A DNA stretch of 64,000 nucleotides from Kribbella sp. CA-293567 (GCF_027627575.1 NZ_CP114065.1:7130001-7194000), one strand, 5' to 3'; shown: positions 51,010-59,546, counted from the first letter of the stretch. A program made the numbers and translations. The notes: generated from the letters alone by a model not told the origin.

Positions 51010-51103
51010 CACAACGACAGGAAGTAGTCCCGGCCGGCCGCTGGGCCCACGCTCAGCGGCTGGTCCGGGATCGCGATTCAGCGCACTACTTCCTGTCGTT
51101 GTG
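51010..51103. repeat. 19-bp perfect inverted repeat, REP-like element
   Basis: cacaacgacaggaagtagt (51010-51028) recurs inverted at 51085-51103 with a 56-bp spacer. It lies between the convergent nitrilase-like and hydrolase genes and includes the hydrolase stop (TAG within tactt). The inner 18 bases 51081-51098 match a site at 11563-11580. The spacer is too long for a usual terminator. Confidence 0.85.
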
Positions 51104-52210
51104 TCCGCAGACAGCCTCGTCCAGGAAGGCCTTCACGGCGTCGTCCACATCACCGTCATGGTTGGGCGTGAGCGCGAGGGTGGCCTGACGACGCCCGTCT
51201 TCGGTCGAGAACGACCAGACGTTGTAGGCCAGGGCGTCACCGTCGTTGCCGTAGACACGGACACCGCACTCGGTGTCCCGCCAGGCCAGCCCGAGTCCGT
51301 ACTTCTTGGTCTCCGTGCCCGGTGTCTTCATCTCGTCGAGCAGGTGCCGCGGCAGCAGGTCGCCGGCGAGCAGCGCGGCAAAGAACTTGTTGAGGTCCTG
51401 GTTCGTGGAGATCATCTCGCCACCCGCGCCCATCACCGACGGGTTCATCTCCGTGTAGTCGACCAGACGGACGCCATCGGCGTACTCGATCGGCACGTAG
51501 CCCCGCGGATGCGGCCCTCGGATCCACGGCGAGGTGCCCGGCAGTTCGGTGTCCCGCAGCTTCAGAGGCCGGATGATCCGGCGCTCGATCGCTTTGGCGT
51601 AGGGCTTCCCGGTCACCTTCTCGATCACCTGGCCGAGCAGCAGGTAGCCGGTGTTCGAGTACGCGTACGTCGTACCGGGTGTCTCGGAGGTCGGCGGGTG
51701 CACCAACGCCTGCCGGATCTGCTCCTCGGGGTTCCAGGTGCGCCACCGGTTGGCCAGGAACGCCTGGCTCGGCGGGAACGGGATCGTGTAGAGGTAGTCG
51801 TACAGCCCGCTCGTGTGGTTGAGCAGCTGGCGCAGGGTGATGTTCTGGCCGTTGGGCACGACTCCCGGCAGCCACTTCTCCACGGGGTCATCCAGCCGCA
51901 AGCGCCGCTCGTCGGCCAACTGCAGCACGACAGTGGCGACAAACGTCTTGGTGACACTCCCGATCCGGTACCGCCCGTCGACCGGCACCGCGCGCGTCGT
52001 CCCCAGTACGGCGGCCCCGCTGGTTCCTCGCCAGACGCGGTCCCCGGTGCGCACCTCGGCCAGCGCGCCCACCGAGCCCGCGGCAACCACCTGGTCCAAC
52101 CGTTGCTGCAGCTCCCCTTGCGCCGGCTTGGCACTGCTACTGGCATTGGCGACTCCTGGCACGGCAACCACCACCATCGCAGTGGCCAGTATCTTCAGTA
52201 CTCGCTTCAT
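51086..52210 (-). CDS. Secreted serine hydrolase, beta-lactamase/DD-peptidase family
   Basis: A 374-residue exported penicillin-binding-fold hydrolase. Signal peptide (MKRVLKILATAMVVVAVPG, cleavage near ANA). SxxK is Ser85-Val-Thr-Lys88 (GSVTKTF); YxN is Tyr184-Ser-Asn186; the third motif is probably GND near 335. Class C-like carboxypeptidases and esterases share this set, so substrate is open. ATG 52210 is used; the frame is open to 52270. The last codons lie in the inverted repeat. Confidence 0.9.
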   Translation of the reverse strand: MKRVLKILATAMVVVAVPGVANASSSAKPAQGELQQRLDQVVAAGSVGALAEVRTGDRVWRGTSGAAVLGTTRAVPVDGRYRIGSVTKTFVATVVLQLADERRLRLDDPVEKWLPGVVPNGQNITLRQLLNHTSGLYDYLYTIPFPPSQAFLANRWRTWNPEEQIRQALVHPPTSETPGTTYAYSNTGYLLLGQVIEKVTGKPYAKAIERRIIRPLKLRDTELPGTSPWIRGPHPRGYVPIEYADGVRLVDYTEMNPSVMGAGGEMISTNQDLNKFFAALLAGDLLPRHLLDEMKTPGTETKKYGLGLAWRDTECGVRVYGNDGDALAYNVWSFSTEDGRRQATLALTPNHDGDVDDAVKAFLDEAVCGHNDRK

Positions 52211-52329
52211 CTCGGGCCTTCCTCTGAACAGTTCGTCGGTCCACCCTGCGGCGAAGAACTCGGCGGTCACATCGGGGAGCGCCCCTGAGAGTCCCGGAGG
52301 TCACCAGTAGGGCGTGAGAGGATCGCGCG

Positions 52330-52797
52330 GTGAGAGTGCGAGCGGGTTTGCTGCGCTGGGGATACCGGGCGCTGCGCCTGTGGTGGAAGGTGCGGCAGCC
52401 GTCGTCGTACGGCGTCAAAGTTCTGCTGGTCCACCCCGATGATCCGTCGCGCTGCCTGGTCGTGCGGCACTCGTACGTCGATCGCCAGTGGTGGGCGCTG
52501 CCCGGCGGCGGCTACAACCCGAAGCGTGAGACCGCGGAGGCGGCCGCGATCCGTGAGGTGGCCGAGGAGCTGTCGCTGACCATCACCCGGACTCCAGTGG
52601 TGCTGAACACCCTGATCACGGACCGCGAAGGCAAGATCGACAGCCTGACGATCTTCCTCGCCGAGCCGACGTCGGCGAAGTTCCGCCTCAACCCGGAATT
52701 GTCCGAGGCTCGCTGGGTCTCCATGACGCTGGCCGAGCTACCGCCGGATTCCTCTGTGTCGCGCTGGCTCAAGCTGGCCCTGGCCGCCAAGACCTAG
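52330..52797 (+). CDS. NUDIX hydrolase
   Basis: A 155-residue protein with a full Nudix box (residues 61-83): GYNPKRETAEAAAIREVAEEL, Gly61, Glu67 and the REVAEE helix with metal-binding Glu. Two Trp/Arg-rich helices precede it (RWGYRALRLWWK). Hydrolyses nucleoside diphosphate-linked compounds; specificity unknown. GTG 52330 start. Ten bp separate it from the next gene. Confidence 0.93.
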   Translation: MRVRAGLLRWGYRALRLWWKVRQPSSYGVKVLLVHPDDPSRCLVVRHSYVDRQWWALPGGGYNPKRETAEAAAIREVAEELSLTITRTPVVLNTLITDREGKIDSLTIFLAEPTSAKFRLNPELSEARWVSMTLAELPPDSSVSRWLKLALAAKT

Positions 52798-52806
52798 GGT
52801 TGGGGT

Positions 52807-53649
52807 ATGCCGAGGAAACTGCGTAAGGGTCAGACAGCCGAGCTGTACGTCGTAGAAGTTGCCAGCGGCAAGCGAACGCTGGTGTTCTCCTCCACCGAGT
52901 TGTTGTTCGAGGCCCCTAACTGGACCGGTCACGAGTTGATCGTCAACGGGGACGGCGGATTGTTCCGGTTGTTGGTGAGTGGCGGTGAGCTCGAGCGGAT
53001 CGAGCTCGGTGGGGTGCCGGAGATCAACAACGACCATGTGGTCAGCCCGGACGGCTCGACGGTTTACGTGTCGGCGGAGGACGGACACCTGTACGCCGTA
53101 CCGCTGGCCGGCGGCACGGGCCGGCGGGTGAGCAACGAGCACGGCGTTCACCATTACCTGCATGGGGTTTCGCCCGATGGGGAGCGGCTGGCCTATATCG
53201 GGCTGAAGAGCCGGGACGAGCTGCGGATCACCAACGTCTACACGGTTCCGGTGGCCGGCGGGGTGGATGTCCAGGTCACCGACGACGAGTTCGCGGACGA
53301 CGGCGCGGAGTACGGGCCTGACGGGGAGTGGATCTACTTCAACTCCGAGCGGGCGGGGCACGCGCAGTTGTTCAGGATCAAGGGCGAAACCGTCGAGCAG
53401 TTGACCTTCGACGAGCGGGTGAACTGGTTCCCGCATCCTTCCCCGGATGGTTCGTGCATCGCTTACGTCAGCTTTCCCCCTGGCACAGAAGGCCATCCGG
53501 CCGACGTGGCGGACGTCCGGGTCCGGGTGCTGGAGAACGGACAGATCCGGGAAGTGGCCCAGCTCTCCGGCGGCCAAGGCACGATGAACGTGCCGAGCTG
53601 GTCGCCGGACAGCCGGTACTTCGCGTACGTCGCCTACCCGATCAGCTAG
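52807..53649 (+). CDS. TolB-like beta-propeller protein
   Basis: A 280-residue WD40-like (PD40) propeller without signal peptide. Blades carry SPDGSTVYVSAEDG, SPDGERLAYIGLKS and GPDGEWIYFNSERAG, ending in SPDSRYFAYV. Such proteins occur as binding scaffolds or with prolyl peptidases; here no enzyme domain is attached. Located 9 bp after the NUDIX stop and probably in one operon with it. Confidence 0.82.
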   Translation: MPRKLRKGQTAELYVVEVASGKRTLVFSSTELLFEAPNWTGHELIVNGDGGLFRLLVSGGELERIELGGVPEINNDHVVSPDGSTVYVSAEDGHLYAVPLAGGTGRRVSNEHGVHHYLHGVSPDGERLAYIGLKSRDELRITNVYTVPVAGGVDVQVTDDEFADDGAEYGPDGEWIYFNSERAGHAQLFRIKGETVEQLTFDERVNWFPHPSPDGSCIAYVSFPPGTEGHPADVADVRVRVLENGQIREVAQLSGGQGTMNVPSWSPDSRYFAYVAYPIS

Positions 53650-53728
53650 CCGAGCGCCCTGGTACTCCGAACGGCTCCTGTGGATGAGCAGAAACGTCAG
53701 GCGGCTTCTACCGAGTAGTCTTCGGACT

Positions 53729-54019
53729 GTGACCGCGCAGCCGCATCAGGAGTCGCCGGAGGACCCGGCGGAGATTCTGCGTGTGCTGCCCTCGAAGTGG
53801 CATCCACAGTTCCTGGCGGAGTACCACGGGGCGCTCGATGCGGCGCACGAGGTCTGGCGCTTCCAGCAACTGCGCGAGGTACTGCAGTTGTGGCACCTCC
53901 GAGCCGCGGCCTACTCGAGACCTGGGTTCGAGGAAGCCGCGCAAGCCGCCCGCGAAGGGCGCGACGACGAGTTCACGTCCGCGGACCAAGTCATCCCCGG
54001 CTGGGCCGAACGACAATGA
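53729..54019 (+). CDS. DUF6247-like antitoxin candidate
   Basis: A 96-residue helical protein resembling DUF6247: ILRVLPSKWHPQFLAEYHGALDAA, then LQLWHLRAAAYSRPGFEEAAQAAR (in parts). The last codons overlap the start of the RelE/ParE-like gene (ATGA). An antitoxin-first, toxin-second layout with overlap is usual for type II systems. GTG 53729; an earlier start at 53684 is possible. Confidence 0.7.
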   Translation: MTAQPHQESPEDPAEILRVLPSKWHPQFLAEYHGALDAAHEVWRFQQLREVLQLWHLRAAAYSRPGFEEAAQAAREGRDDEFTSADQVIPGWAERQ

Positions 54020-54261
54020 CCTACCGCGTGGACTTCCACGCGGCCGCCTTCGCACAGCTGGACGGACTACCGTCCGAGGCGTTCGACGCCTTGGTGGACC
54101 ACGTCGTCAAGCTCGTGGACGCCCCGTGGGACGCTCAGTTGCTGTCACCGGACGAACCCCAGTTCCGCCAGAGTCAGTTCGGCGGGTCCGGGCTGATCTC
54201 GTTCCATCTCGATGATCACCGGCGACTTCTCCGGATCTTCGACGTGACCTGGGTCGGTTAG
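54016..54261 (+). CDS. RelE/ParE-like toxin candidate
   Basis: An 81-residue protein with ParE/RelE outline: strand TYRVDFHAAAFAQL, helix FDALVDHVVKLVDAPW, then GLISFHLDDHRRLLRIFDVTWV ending the sheet. RRLLRIFDV near the C-terminus resembles the R-x-L-Y strand of the toxin family. Smaller than many members. The 4-nt overlap with the upstream gene supports an antitoxin-toxin pair; toxicity is unproven. Confidence 0.7.
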   Translation: MTYRVDFHAAAFAQLDGLPSEAFDALVDHVVKLVDAPWDAQLLSPDEPQFRQSQFGGSGLISFHLDDHRRLLRIFDVTWVG

Positions 54262-54304
54262 ACCACGTTCAACGCCCCCGCCTGCTGGGCGAGGGCGATG
54301 AACA

Positions 54305-55732
54305 TCAGGCCGCGGCGGCGGCTTCGGTCAGTTGTTCTGAGGTGGGTTGCAGTTGGGGAGAGGCCAGGGTCAGGAAGACGTTGGCTACGGCGAAGCCGGC
54401 GGCTACCAGGAGGCCGCGTTGGAAGCCGTCAACCAGGGCCTGTTGCTGGGGGACGCCGGCGGCGAGGGATTCAGTCGTGCGGGTGATCGAGAGGGTGGTG
54501 ACGATCGCGAGGCCCAGGGCGCCGCCTACCTGGTACATCGCGTTCACGACGCCTGACGCGGCGCCGGCCTCGTGGTTCTCCACCTCTGAGACGGCGGTGA
54601 TCTGACCCGGTACGCCGACGCCGAGGATGCCGAAGCCGAAGATGAGCAGGCCGGGCAGGATCTGCGTCGCGTAGCTACCGGTCGCGTCGGCCTGGGAGAG
54701 CAGCAGGAGACCGATCACGCTGAGTACGGCGCCCGACAGTTGCACGGTGCGGGTGCCGACCGTCTGGACGAGCTGCGAAGCCAGTACTGCGGCGACGATC
54801 GCCGCGCCGCCCATCGGCAGGAAGTGCACGCCGGCCTCGAGCGCGGAGTCGCCGCGCACCTGCTGCAGGAAGATCGCGGTCAGGAAGAACATCGACAGGA
54901 AGCCCGCGCCGTTCAGGGCCAGCGCTCCGCTCGACACGCTCAACGCCCTCGACCGGAACAGCCGCAGCGGCACCAGCGGGGCCTTCGACCGCGCCTCGAC
55001 CAGCACGAAGGCGGCCAGCAGAACGACCCCGCCGGCCAGGAAGAAGATGACCTCGCCCGAACCCCAGCCCTTCGGCTCGGACCGGACGACGCCGTACACG
55101 ACGGCCAGCAGACCCGAAGTAGCCAGTACTGCGCCCGCCGTGTCGAAGGCGCGGGTGCCGTTCTCGTTGTGCCGCGTGTCGCGGACGTAGATCGGGATGA
55201 GCGCGACCAGCAGGGCCACGATCGGCACGTTCACGAAGAAGATCCACTGCCAGCTCAGCGAGTCGACCAGCAGTCCGCCGGCCACCACTCCGAGTGTGCC
55301 GCCGAGGCCGGCCAGACCGCCCCAGACGCCCATCGCGATGTTGCGCTCCCGGCCGTGCGCGAAGGTGACGGTCAGGATCGCCAGCGCCGCGGGTGACAGC
55401 AACGCGCCGCCGAGCCCCTGGACCGCGCGGGCGCCGATCAGGAACTCGGGCGAGTTCGCGAACCCCGCCACCAGCGAGGTGATGCCGAACAGCACCAGTC
55501 CGGCGACGAAGACCCGGCGCGGCCCGAGCAGGTCGGCCATCCGGCCGCCGAGCAGCAGGAAGCCGCCGAACAGCAGCGTGTAGGCGTTGATCACCCACTG
55601 CAGGGAGTCGGCGGAGAAGTTCAGGTCCTTCTGGATGTCGGGCAGCGCGACGTTCACGATCGTCACGTCGAGCACCACGATGAACTGCGCTAGGGCCAGC
55701 ACCGCAAGGGTGGCCCAGGGACTGCGTCGCAT
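54305..55732 (-). CDS. MFS exporter, DHA2 (14-TM) family
   Basis: A 475-residue 14-helix drug exporter. Helix 1 VVLDVTIVNVALPDIQ, LGGRMADLLGPRRVF (motif A), and VQGLGGALLSPAALAIL are signatures. Divergent from and probably repressed by the TetR gene at 55815, with a repeated operator in the 82-bp gap. Together they form a drug-inducible efflux unit. Confidence 0.93.
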   Translation of the reverse strand: MRRSPWATLAVLALAQFIVVLDVTIVNVALPDIQKDLNFSADSLQWVINAYTLLFGGFLLLGGRMADLLGPRRVFVAGLVLFGITSLVAGFANSPEFLIGARAVQGLGGALLSPAALAILTVTFAHGRERNIAMGVWGGLAGLGGTLGVVAGGLLVDSLSWQWIFFVNVPIVALLVALIPIYVRDTRHNENGTRAFDTAGAVLATSGLLAVVYGVVRSEPKGWGSGEVIFFLAGGVVLLAAFVLVEARSKAPLVPLRLFRSRALSVSSGALALNGAGFLSMFFLTAIFLQQVRGDSALEAGVHFLPMGGAAIVAAVLASQLVQTVGTRTVQLSGAVLSVIGLLLLSQADATGSYATQILPGLLIFGFGILGVGVPGQITAVSEVENHEAGAASGVVNAMYQVGGALGLAIVTTLSITRTTESLAAGVPQQQALVDGFQRGLLVAAGFAVANVFLTLASPQLQPTSEQLTEAAAAA

Positions 55733-55748
55733 GTCTTCCTCACAGGTC

Positions 55749-55803
55749 TACGGCGTATGTATACGTTGTATGTGTACGTCGTAAACCGTAGGTCTACGTT
55801 GTA
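55749..55803. promoter_or_regulatory. TetR operator array (four TAC-N3-GTA sites)
   Basis: TAC-N3-GTA half-sites at 55749-55757, 55762-55770, 55775-55783 and 55795-55803, all reading tacg-n-n-gta. The first three are spaced 13 bp, the last 20 bp. They fill the gap between the divergent MFS exporter and TetR genes, so regulator binding would block both promoters. Confidence 0.75.
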
Positions 55804-55814
55804 AACTTGTCAAC

Positions 55815-56495
55815 GTGACTCCCACCAGCAGCCAGACCAGCAAGCGGCTCGACCCGGCCCTGCTCGCCACCAACGCGCTGGCGATCGCCGACGCCGAAGG
55901 ACTGGAGGCGCTCACCATCCGCCGGCTGGCGCAGGCGCACGACGTCACGCCGATGGCGCTCTACCGGCATTTCAGCGACAAGGACGACCTGCTCGCGGCG
56001 GTCGGCGACCGGATCCTGGCCGACCTCGCGCTGCCCGAACCGACCGATCAGCCCTGGGATGCGCAGCTGCGCGGCGTACTGGATGCGTTCGTCGCCGCCC
56101 TCCGACCACACCCGAAGGCAGCCGGGCTGACTCTGTTCCGCATTCTCGTCTCACCGGCCGGCCTGGCGATGGCCGAGCGGACGATGGAACTGCTGACCCA
56201 GGGCGGCTTCTCCGCCGACGACGCCGCGGAGGTCGGCCGGCAGTCGATCTGCTCGCTGATCACCCTGGTCACCACCGAGCCCGGCGCCAACGAGGACACC
56301 GACCCCGTCACCCGCGAGGACGCCCTTCGCGGCAAGCGCGCCGCCCTCGCCGCCCTGTCACCGCACCGCTATCCGCTGATCACCGCGGCGGCGGACACGC
56401 TGATCTGCCCGACCTCCACCGACCGGTACTACGCCCTCGGCATCGATCTCGTGGTCGCCGGCATTCGCGGCGTGCTGACGGTCCGGGAAGCCTGA
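55815..56495 (+). CDS. TetR family repressor of the adjacent exporter
   Basis: A 226-residue TetR protein. HTH region ALTIRRLAQAHDVTPMALYRHF (in part) at residues 25-65; the ligand domain is of the TetR_C type with a TetR-like Leu-rich dimer interface. GTG 55815 without a clear Shine-Dalgarno, possibly leaderless. Position and operator repeats indicate it represses the exporter and itself. Confidence 0.9.
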   Translation: MTPTSSQTSKRLDPALLATNALAIADAEGLEALTIRRLAQAHDVTPMALYRHFSDKDDLLAAVGDRILADLALPEPTDQPWDAQLRGVLDAFVAALRPHPKAAGLTLFRILVSPAGLAMAERTMELLTQGGFSADDAAEVGRQSICSLITLVTTEPGANEDTDPVTREDALRGKRAALAALSPHRYPLITAAADTLICPTSTDRYYALGIDLVVAGIRGVLTVREA

Positions 56496-56546
56496 ACCCC
56501 GGTACGCTCCGGAGCGGAGTCAGTCCATTACACGGAGGGTTCAGCC

Positions 56547-56729
56547 ATGGCGGCCAAGTTCGAGCTGTACGAAGACAAGTCGGGCGGATTCCGGTTCCGC
56601 CTCAAGGCCGGCAACGGCGAGGTGATCGCGGTCAGCGAGAGCTACAAGACCAAGGACGGCGCGCTGAACGGGATCGAGTCCGTGAAGAAGAACGCCGGCG
56701 ACGCGAACCTCGACGACCAGACTTCCTAG
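56547..56729 (+). CDS. DUF1508 (YegP) family protein
   Basis: A 60-residue single-repeat YegP-like protein: KFELYEDKSGGFRFRLKAGNG, EVIAVSESYKTKDGALNGI. Two-repeat versions exist in proteobacteria. Small, beta-alpha fold, function unknown; often stress associated. Strong GGAGGG Shine-Dalgarno. Confidence 0.9.
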   Translation: MAAKFELYEDKSGGFRFRLKAGNGEVIAVSESYKTKDGALNGIESVKKNAGDANLDDQTS

Positions 56730-56749
56730 TCCTCGGTAGTAGTACGGAA

Positions 56750-56792
56750 CAGAACGGCAGGAACTCCCCGAAGCGGAGCTCCTGCCGTTCTG
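56750..56792. terminator. Bidirectional hairpin terminator
   Basis: An 18-bp stem (cagaacggcaggaactcc with ggagctcctgccgttctg, one G-U pair), 7-nt loop, between the convergent DUF1508 and YciI genes. Confidence 0.85.
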
Positions 56793-56816
56793 TCGTTCTG
56801 CCGTCGCCGGCCGGGA

Positions 56817-57176
56817 TCAGAGGCCCAGCTCGTGGACTACCTCCCGGACCTCGACACCGAGCCCCTCGATCGAGGCGTCCGGGATCATCGCGGCCAGCTC
56901 GTGTGCCCGTTCCGCGGTGGCACAGTCGAGTAGGTAGTACCCGGCGAGAAACTCCTTCGCCTCCAGGAACGGCCCATCCGTCACCGCCGGTACGCCGCCG
57001 CGCACCTTGACCACCGCGGTCTTGGCCGGCTCGGCGAGAGCGACCGTGCTGTGGAACTCCCCGGACTCCTGCACCGTCTGCAGGAACTTCTCGTGCCCAC
57101 TGAAGATCGCCTGCTGCTCGTCCTCGGTCAGCGCGTTCAGGACGTCGGGGTTGATGTTCAGTACCACCAGGTATTT
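56817..57176 (-). CDS. YciI-like (DGPF domain) protein
   Basis: A 119-residue alpha+beta barrel protein of the YCII/DGPF family: YLVVLNINPD at the start and VTDGPFLEAKEFLAGYYLLDC in the middle. Used in actinomycetes beside ECF sigma factors or as small enzymes; no partner here. GTG 57176 is preceded by aaggaga at 6 nt; the frame is open to 57194. Confidence 0.88.
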   Translation of the reverse strand, partial: KYLVVLNINPDVLNALTEDEQQAIFSGHEKFLQTVQESGEFHSTVALAEPAKTAVVKVRGGVPAVTDGPFLEAKEFLAGYYLLDCATAERAHELAAMIPDASIEGLGVEVREVVHELGL

Positions 57177-57267
57177 CACGAAGCTCTCCTTCACCGGCGG
57201 CTCCCGAACGGAAGCCTCTCGCCATCAGTACGGAGCGGGCGCTGCCACCTTGACATAGCGTCGTGTC

Positions 57268-58230
57268 ATGACTGAGCTGACTTTCGCGGACGTGCAGGCC
57301 GCGGCCGGACGGATCGAAGGCGTCGCCCACCGTACGCCGGTGCTGACCTCGCGCACGCTGAACGAGCGGGTGGGCGCGGAGGTCTATCTCAAGGCCGAGA
57401 ACTTCCAGCGGATCGGCGCCTTCAAGTTCCGCGGCGCCTTCAACGCGATCAGCCGGCTCTCCCCCGAGCAGCTCGCCAGGGGCGTCGCGGCGTACTCGTC
57501 GGGCAATCACGCCCAGGCGGTCGCGCTGGCCGCCAGGCTGGCCGGGACCACCGCGGTGATGCTGATGCCGAAGGACGCGCCGCCGACCAAGATCGCGGCC
57601 ACGCGCGGGTACGGCGCAGAAGTGGTGACCTACGACCGCTACACCCAGGACCGGACCGCGCTGGGCAAGCAGTTGTCGGCGGAACGCGGCTTGACCCTCA
57701 TCCCGCCGTACGACCACTACGACGTGATGGCCGGTCAGGGCACGGTCGCACTGGAGCTGATCGAGGAGGTCGGGCCGCTCGGCGCGCTGCTGGTACCGAT
57801 CGGTGGCGGCGGGCTGATCGCCGGCTGCGCGACCGCGGCGACCGCGCTGTCGCCGGGGATCCGGGTGATCGGCGTCGAACCGGAAGCCGGCGATGACACG
57901 GCCCGGTCGCTGAAGGCCGGCGAGCGGGTGCAGATCGACATCCCGCGAACGATCGCCGACGGCCAGGCGATCGCGACGCCGGGCGAGCTGACCTTCCCGA
58001 TCGTGCAGCGACTGGTCGACAGCATCGAACTGGTCAGCGACGACGAGATCCGGGCCGCGATGACGTTCGTCTTCGAACGGCTGAAGATCGTTGTGGAGCC
58101 CAGCGGCGCCTGCGCCCTGGCGGCCCTGCTGGCCGGCCGGATCAAGAACCTTCCCGACCGCGTCGGCGTGGTGGTTTCAGGCGGCAACGTGGGCCTGGAG
58201 CGCTGGCTGCAGGTGCTCGGAAAGCGCTGA
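57268..58230 (+). CDS. PLP-dependent threonine/serine (or hydroxyaspartate) dehydratase
   Basis: A 320-residue fold-type II PLP enzyme. Lys53 in AFKFRGAFNA binds PLP; SSGNHAQAVAL holds the phosphate-facing loop; PIGGGGLIAG (about 178-187) is the PLP-phosphate glycine loop. Lack of a C-terminal ACT domain and the GAFKFRG sequence place it near serine racemase and threo-3-hydroxyaspartate ammonia-lyase. Product could be pyruvate/2-oxobutanoate or oxaloacetate. Start ATG 57268. Confidence 0.9.
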   Translation: MTELTFADVQAAAGRIEGVAHRTPVLTSRTLNERVGAEVYLKAENFQRIGAFKFRGAFNAISRLSPEQLARGVAAYSSGNHAQAVALAARLAGTTAVMLMPKDAPPTKIAATRGYGAEVVTYDRYTQDRTALGKQLSAERGLTLIPPYDHYDVMAGQGTVALELIEEVGPLGALLVPIGGGGLIAGCATAATALSPGIRVIGVEPEAGDDTARSLKAGERVQIDIPRTIADGQAIATPGELTFPIVQRLVDSIELVSDDEIRAAMTFVFERLKIVVEPSGACALAALLAGRIKNLPDRVGVVVSGGNVGLERWLQVLGKR

Positions 58231-58340
58231 GCCAAGGGCAGCCTGAGTACTCACTGTGCTCACCGTCACAGACCGCCACCACGGGTTGTGACCGGGGTCA
58301 CACGAATCTACTCAGTGGCCGCCTGAGACACGCTCAAACG

Positions 58341-58379
58341 GGCTCAGGACACCTGGTGTTCACCACAGGTCCCTGAGCC
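58341..58379 (+). terminator. Hairpin after the dehydratase gene
   Basis: ggctcagg pairs with ctgagcc over an inner stem (acctggtg/caccacaggt with mismatches). About 110 bp after the stop codon and upstream of the riboswitch promoter. Moderate support. Confidence 0.45.
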
Positions 58380-58496
58380 GTCAGAGAGCTGTTCAGGGCC
58401 GTTCGGGAGGGTCTCTGCCGATTTGAGGGTTTGCGTCGTGATCGTTCTGTTATACAGTCGTCGGCGGTTCGACAAATGCGCCGAACTGCGAGTGTG

Positions 58497-58672
58497 TCAA
58501 CGCCGAGTCCTGCCAGGCACACCCGCTCCCCTCGAACAACCATGGCAGGAGTGGGGGACCCAGGAAGTTGGGGTCCGACCGTGAGTGGTCGGGTCCCTGG
58601 GGTGAAGTCCGCGGGAGCGGACCGGGCTATTGACTCTCAGCCCGAACCCGACAGCTAACTTCACAGGCGTCG
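58497..58672 (+). promoter_or_regulatory. c-di-AMP (ydaO/yuaA) riboswitch
   Basis: The leader of the NlpC/P60 gene carries the conserved blocks of this class: aacgccgagtcctgcca near the start, gggggacccaggaagt, ggggtgaagtccgcg, cccgaacccgacagctaac and gcaggcgtcg-like end. Such riboswitches sense cyclic di-AMP and turn off cell-wall hydrolase and osmolyte genes in actinobacteria. A TATACA -10-like box lies at 58451-58456. Boundaries approximate. Confidence 0.88.
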
Positions 58673-58682
58673 GGAGACAACC

Positions 58683-59546
58683 ATGCCCGTCACTGCCCGA
58701 CGGACAGCGCTTCAGGGCGCCGTCAGTCAGTCCAGCGATGCCAGCACCCGGCCCACCGGCCGCACCCTGGCGAAGCACCGCAAGACCAACAAGTCCGCGG
58801 CCGCCCCTCGCGCCGCGGCAGCCGTCCTCTCGGTCGGCCTCGCAGTCGGTGGTGGAGCCGCGATCAGCGTGGTCACCGCTCCGACGACCGCCTCCGCGGC
58901 GACCACCGCCAAGCTCACGGCCGGCCAGGTCCGCGGCAGCACGACCATCGCCAGTCGCCCCCTGATTCGCTTCCGCGACTCGGGCTCCACGGTCAAGTAC
59001 ATCCAGAAGACCCTGCGCCTTCCGCAGGACCGGTACTTCGGCAACAGCACTGTCGCCGCGGTGAAGAAGTTCCAGCGTTCCTGGGGCATCAGCGCCACCG
59101 GCTACATGAGCAAGCCGACCTGGAACCGCCTCACCTGGGCCGCCAAGCACGGCGTGCTCTACGGCAAGAAGGGCGCCGTCAGCAGCACCACGACGACGTT
59201 CCGCGCGAAGGTTCTGCGTGAGGCCGCGAAGCTCAAGGGCACGCCGTACCGCTACGGCGGCACGACCACCCGCGGTTTCGACTGCTCCGGTTACACCGGT
59301 TACGTGTACAAGAAGGCCGGGAAGAAGCTGCCCCGTACGTCGCGTCAGCAGTACAGCGCGACGAAGCACATCAGCAAGGCCGCCGCGAAGCCGGGCGACC
59401 TGGTGTTCTTCCGCAGTGGCGGTGGCGGCGTCTACCACGTCGGCATCTACGCGGGTAAGGGGCTGCTCTGGCACGCCTCCAAGCCGGGCAAGCCGATTGC
59501 CAAGGCGAAGATCTGGACCAGCAGCGTGGCCTACGGCCGCGCCTGA
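58683..59546 (+). CDS. NlpC/P60 cell-wall hydrolase with PG-binding domain
   Basis: A 287-residue secreted endopeptidase. Basic N-terminus and hydrophobic AAAVLSVGLAVGGGAAISVV form a long signal peptide; a peptidoglycan-binding domain spans about 95-150 (STVKYIQKTLRLP, STVAAVKKFQ); the C40 catalytic domain follows with Cys201 (FDCSGY), His252 and His264. Cleaves peptide stems in peptidoglycan. Controlled by the c-di-AMP riboswitch just upstream; ATG 58683 has gggaga. Confidence 0.93.
   Translation: MPVTARRTALQGAVSQSSDASTRPTGRTLAKHRKTNKSAAAPRAAAAVLSVGLAVGGGAAISVVTAPTTASAATTAKLTAGQVRGSTTIASRPLIRFRDSGSTVKYIQKTLRLPQDRYFGNSTVAAVKKFQRSWGISATGYMSKPTWNRLTWAAKHGVLYGKKGAVSSTTTTFRAKVLREAAKLKGTPYRYGGTTTRGFDCSGYTGYVYKKAGKKLPRTSRQQYSATKHISKAAAKPGDLVFFRSGGGGVYHVGIYAGKGLLWHASKPGKPIAKAKIWTSSVAYGRA

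Noticed and set aside
51010-51103. 19-bp inverted repeat as ends of an insertion sequence
   Set aside because: Only 56 bp lie between the arms and no transposase is present; one arm overlaps a coding end.
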